This document shows positions 63,863-64,000 of a stretch of DNA of 64,000 bases, piece after piece. The stretch covers positions 51,802 to 115,801 of the forward strand of contig JACPGE010000119.1 of the NCBI GenBank assembly GCA_016182605.1, given 5' to 3'. The number at the start of each line of letters is the position of its first letter. Within the stretch, counting starts at the first letter, position 1. The notes under the pieces are model-generated. The model saw nothing but the letters and a program-made list of their open reading frames with translations, was not told where the DNA came from and did not search any database. The position numbers and the translations under genes are program-made. This DNA is from Candidatus Hydrogenedentota bacterium (GTDB lineage: Bacteria > Hydrogenedentota > Hydrogenedentia > Hydrogenedentales > JAEUWI01).

Positions 63863-64000
63863 GTGCGCCCGGCAGGGCCGCGTTCACTTGAGGGTGCAAG
63901 TCCCTTACAGGCCTGATAGGAGGAACTGTTAGCCGGACGGCAAGGGTGTCCGTCGCGAGGCGGAATCTGAAGGAAGCCGCAGGCAAAGCACTGGCCCGAC
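63863..64000 (+). mobile_element. Group II intron, 5' end (runs off the window)
   Basis: Begins GTGCGCCC at 63863, matching the group II 5' consensus GTGYG. It continues with ACTTGAGGGTGCAAGTCCCT, and with AATCTGAAGGAAGCCG and GCAAAGCACTGGCCCGAC, which are typical of domain I in bacterial group II introns. The 5' boundary falls 10 bases past the terminator stem, the position favoured by terminator-targeting (class C) introns. The reverse transcriptase/maturase and 3' end lie beyond the edge, so class and completeness are not shown. Confidence 0.82.

Overview
The window is high-GC DNA from a Gram-negative bacterium with an elaborate surface. It carries a PEP-CTERM protein, an exopolysaccharide (EPS) locus, an H-X9-DG-type prepilin, a DUF1080 protein, tandem GH9 glycosidases, a lipoprotein and a 5429-residue Ig-repeat protein. 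This mix fits Planctomycetota, Verrucomicrobiota, Lentisphaerota or, best in my view, Candidatus Hydrogenedentota. That placement is an inference from gene content and prepilin style; there is no rRNA to test it. I see no tRNA, rRNA or CRISPR.

Layout. 1-5 kb: the end of an alpha-E protein gene, a lysoplasmalogenase and a large hybrid histidine kinase. 5.2-25.1 kb: the EPS locus. It starts with two polyprenyl-phosphate sugar transferases on the minus strand (one intact, one truncated). A divergent regulatory pair follows: a receiver joined to a kinase-like module without its histidine, then an NtrC-type sigma54 activator whose phospho-acceptor Asp is Glu. A plus-strand operon (phosphodiesterase-like enzyme, Wzy-like polymerase, Wzx-like flippase, pyruvyl transferase, glycosyltransferase, uridine kinase) runs into a converging minus-strand operon (three glycosyltransferases, a nucleotidyltransferase-like protein, and a pseudo-sugar-transferase fused to a WecG/TagA enzyme). 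The two operons meet with 7 bp between stop codons.

25.1-31.7 kb: a four-helix-bundle protein carrying a GATCGG-rich repeat that is also present in the adjacent intergenic DNA, an MFS exporter, a DUF1080 protein, a prepilin, a small Cys-rich membrane protein and a beta-propeller glycosidase-like protein. 31.7-43.1 kb: three tandem secreted GH9 proteins of increasing architectural complexity. 43.3-45.4 kb: two zinc-ribbon proteins. 45.5-61.8 kb: one 16.3-kb gene for a giant secreted repeat protein. 61.8-62.9 kb: a long non-coding region with a nested hairpin, a sigma70-like promoter, a 9-bp direct repeat and a near-perfect sigma54 promoter. 62.9-64.0 kb: a PEP-CTERM protein gene, its terminator, and the 5' end of a group II intron that begins just past the terminator and runs off the window.

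How it fits together (inference): the sigma54 activator at 10.1-11.5 kb is the only bacterial enhancer-binding protein seen here. The two best sigma54-type promoters in the window lie before the sugar-transferase operon and before the PEP-CTERM gene. This suggests one regulatory circuit, with degenerate phosphorelay residues, coupling polysaccharide production to a PEP-CTERM matrix protein. The exosortase itself is not in this window.
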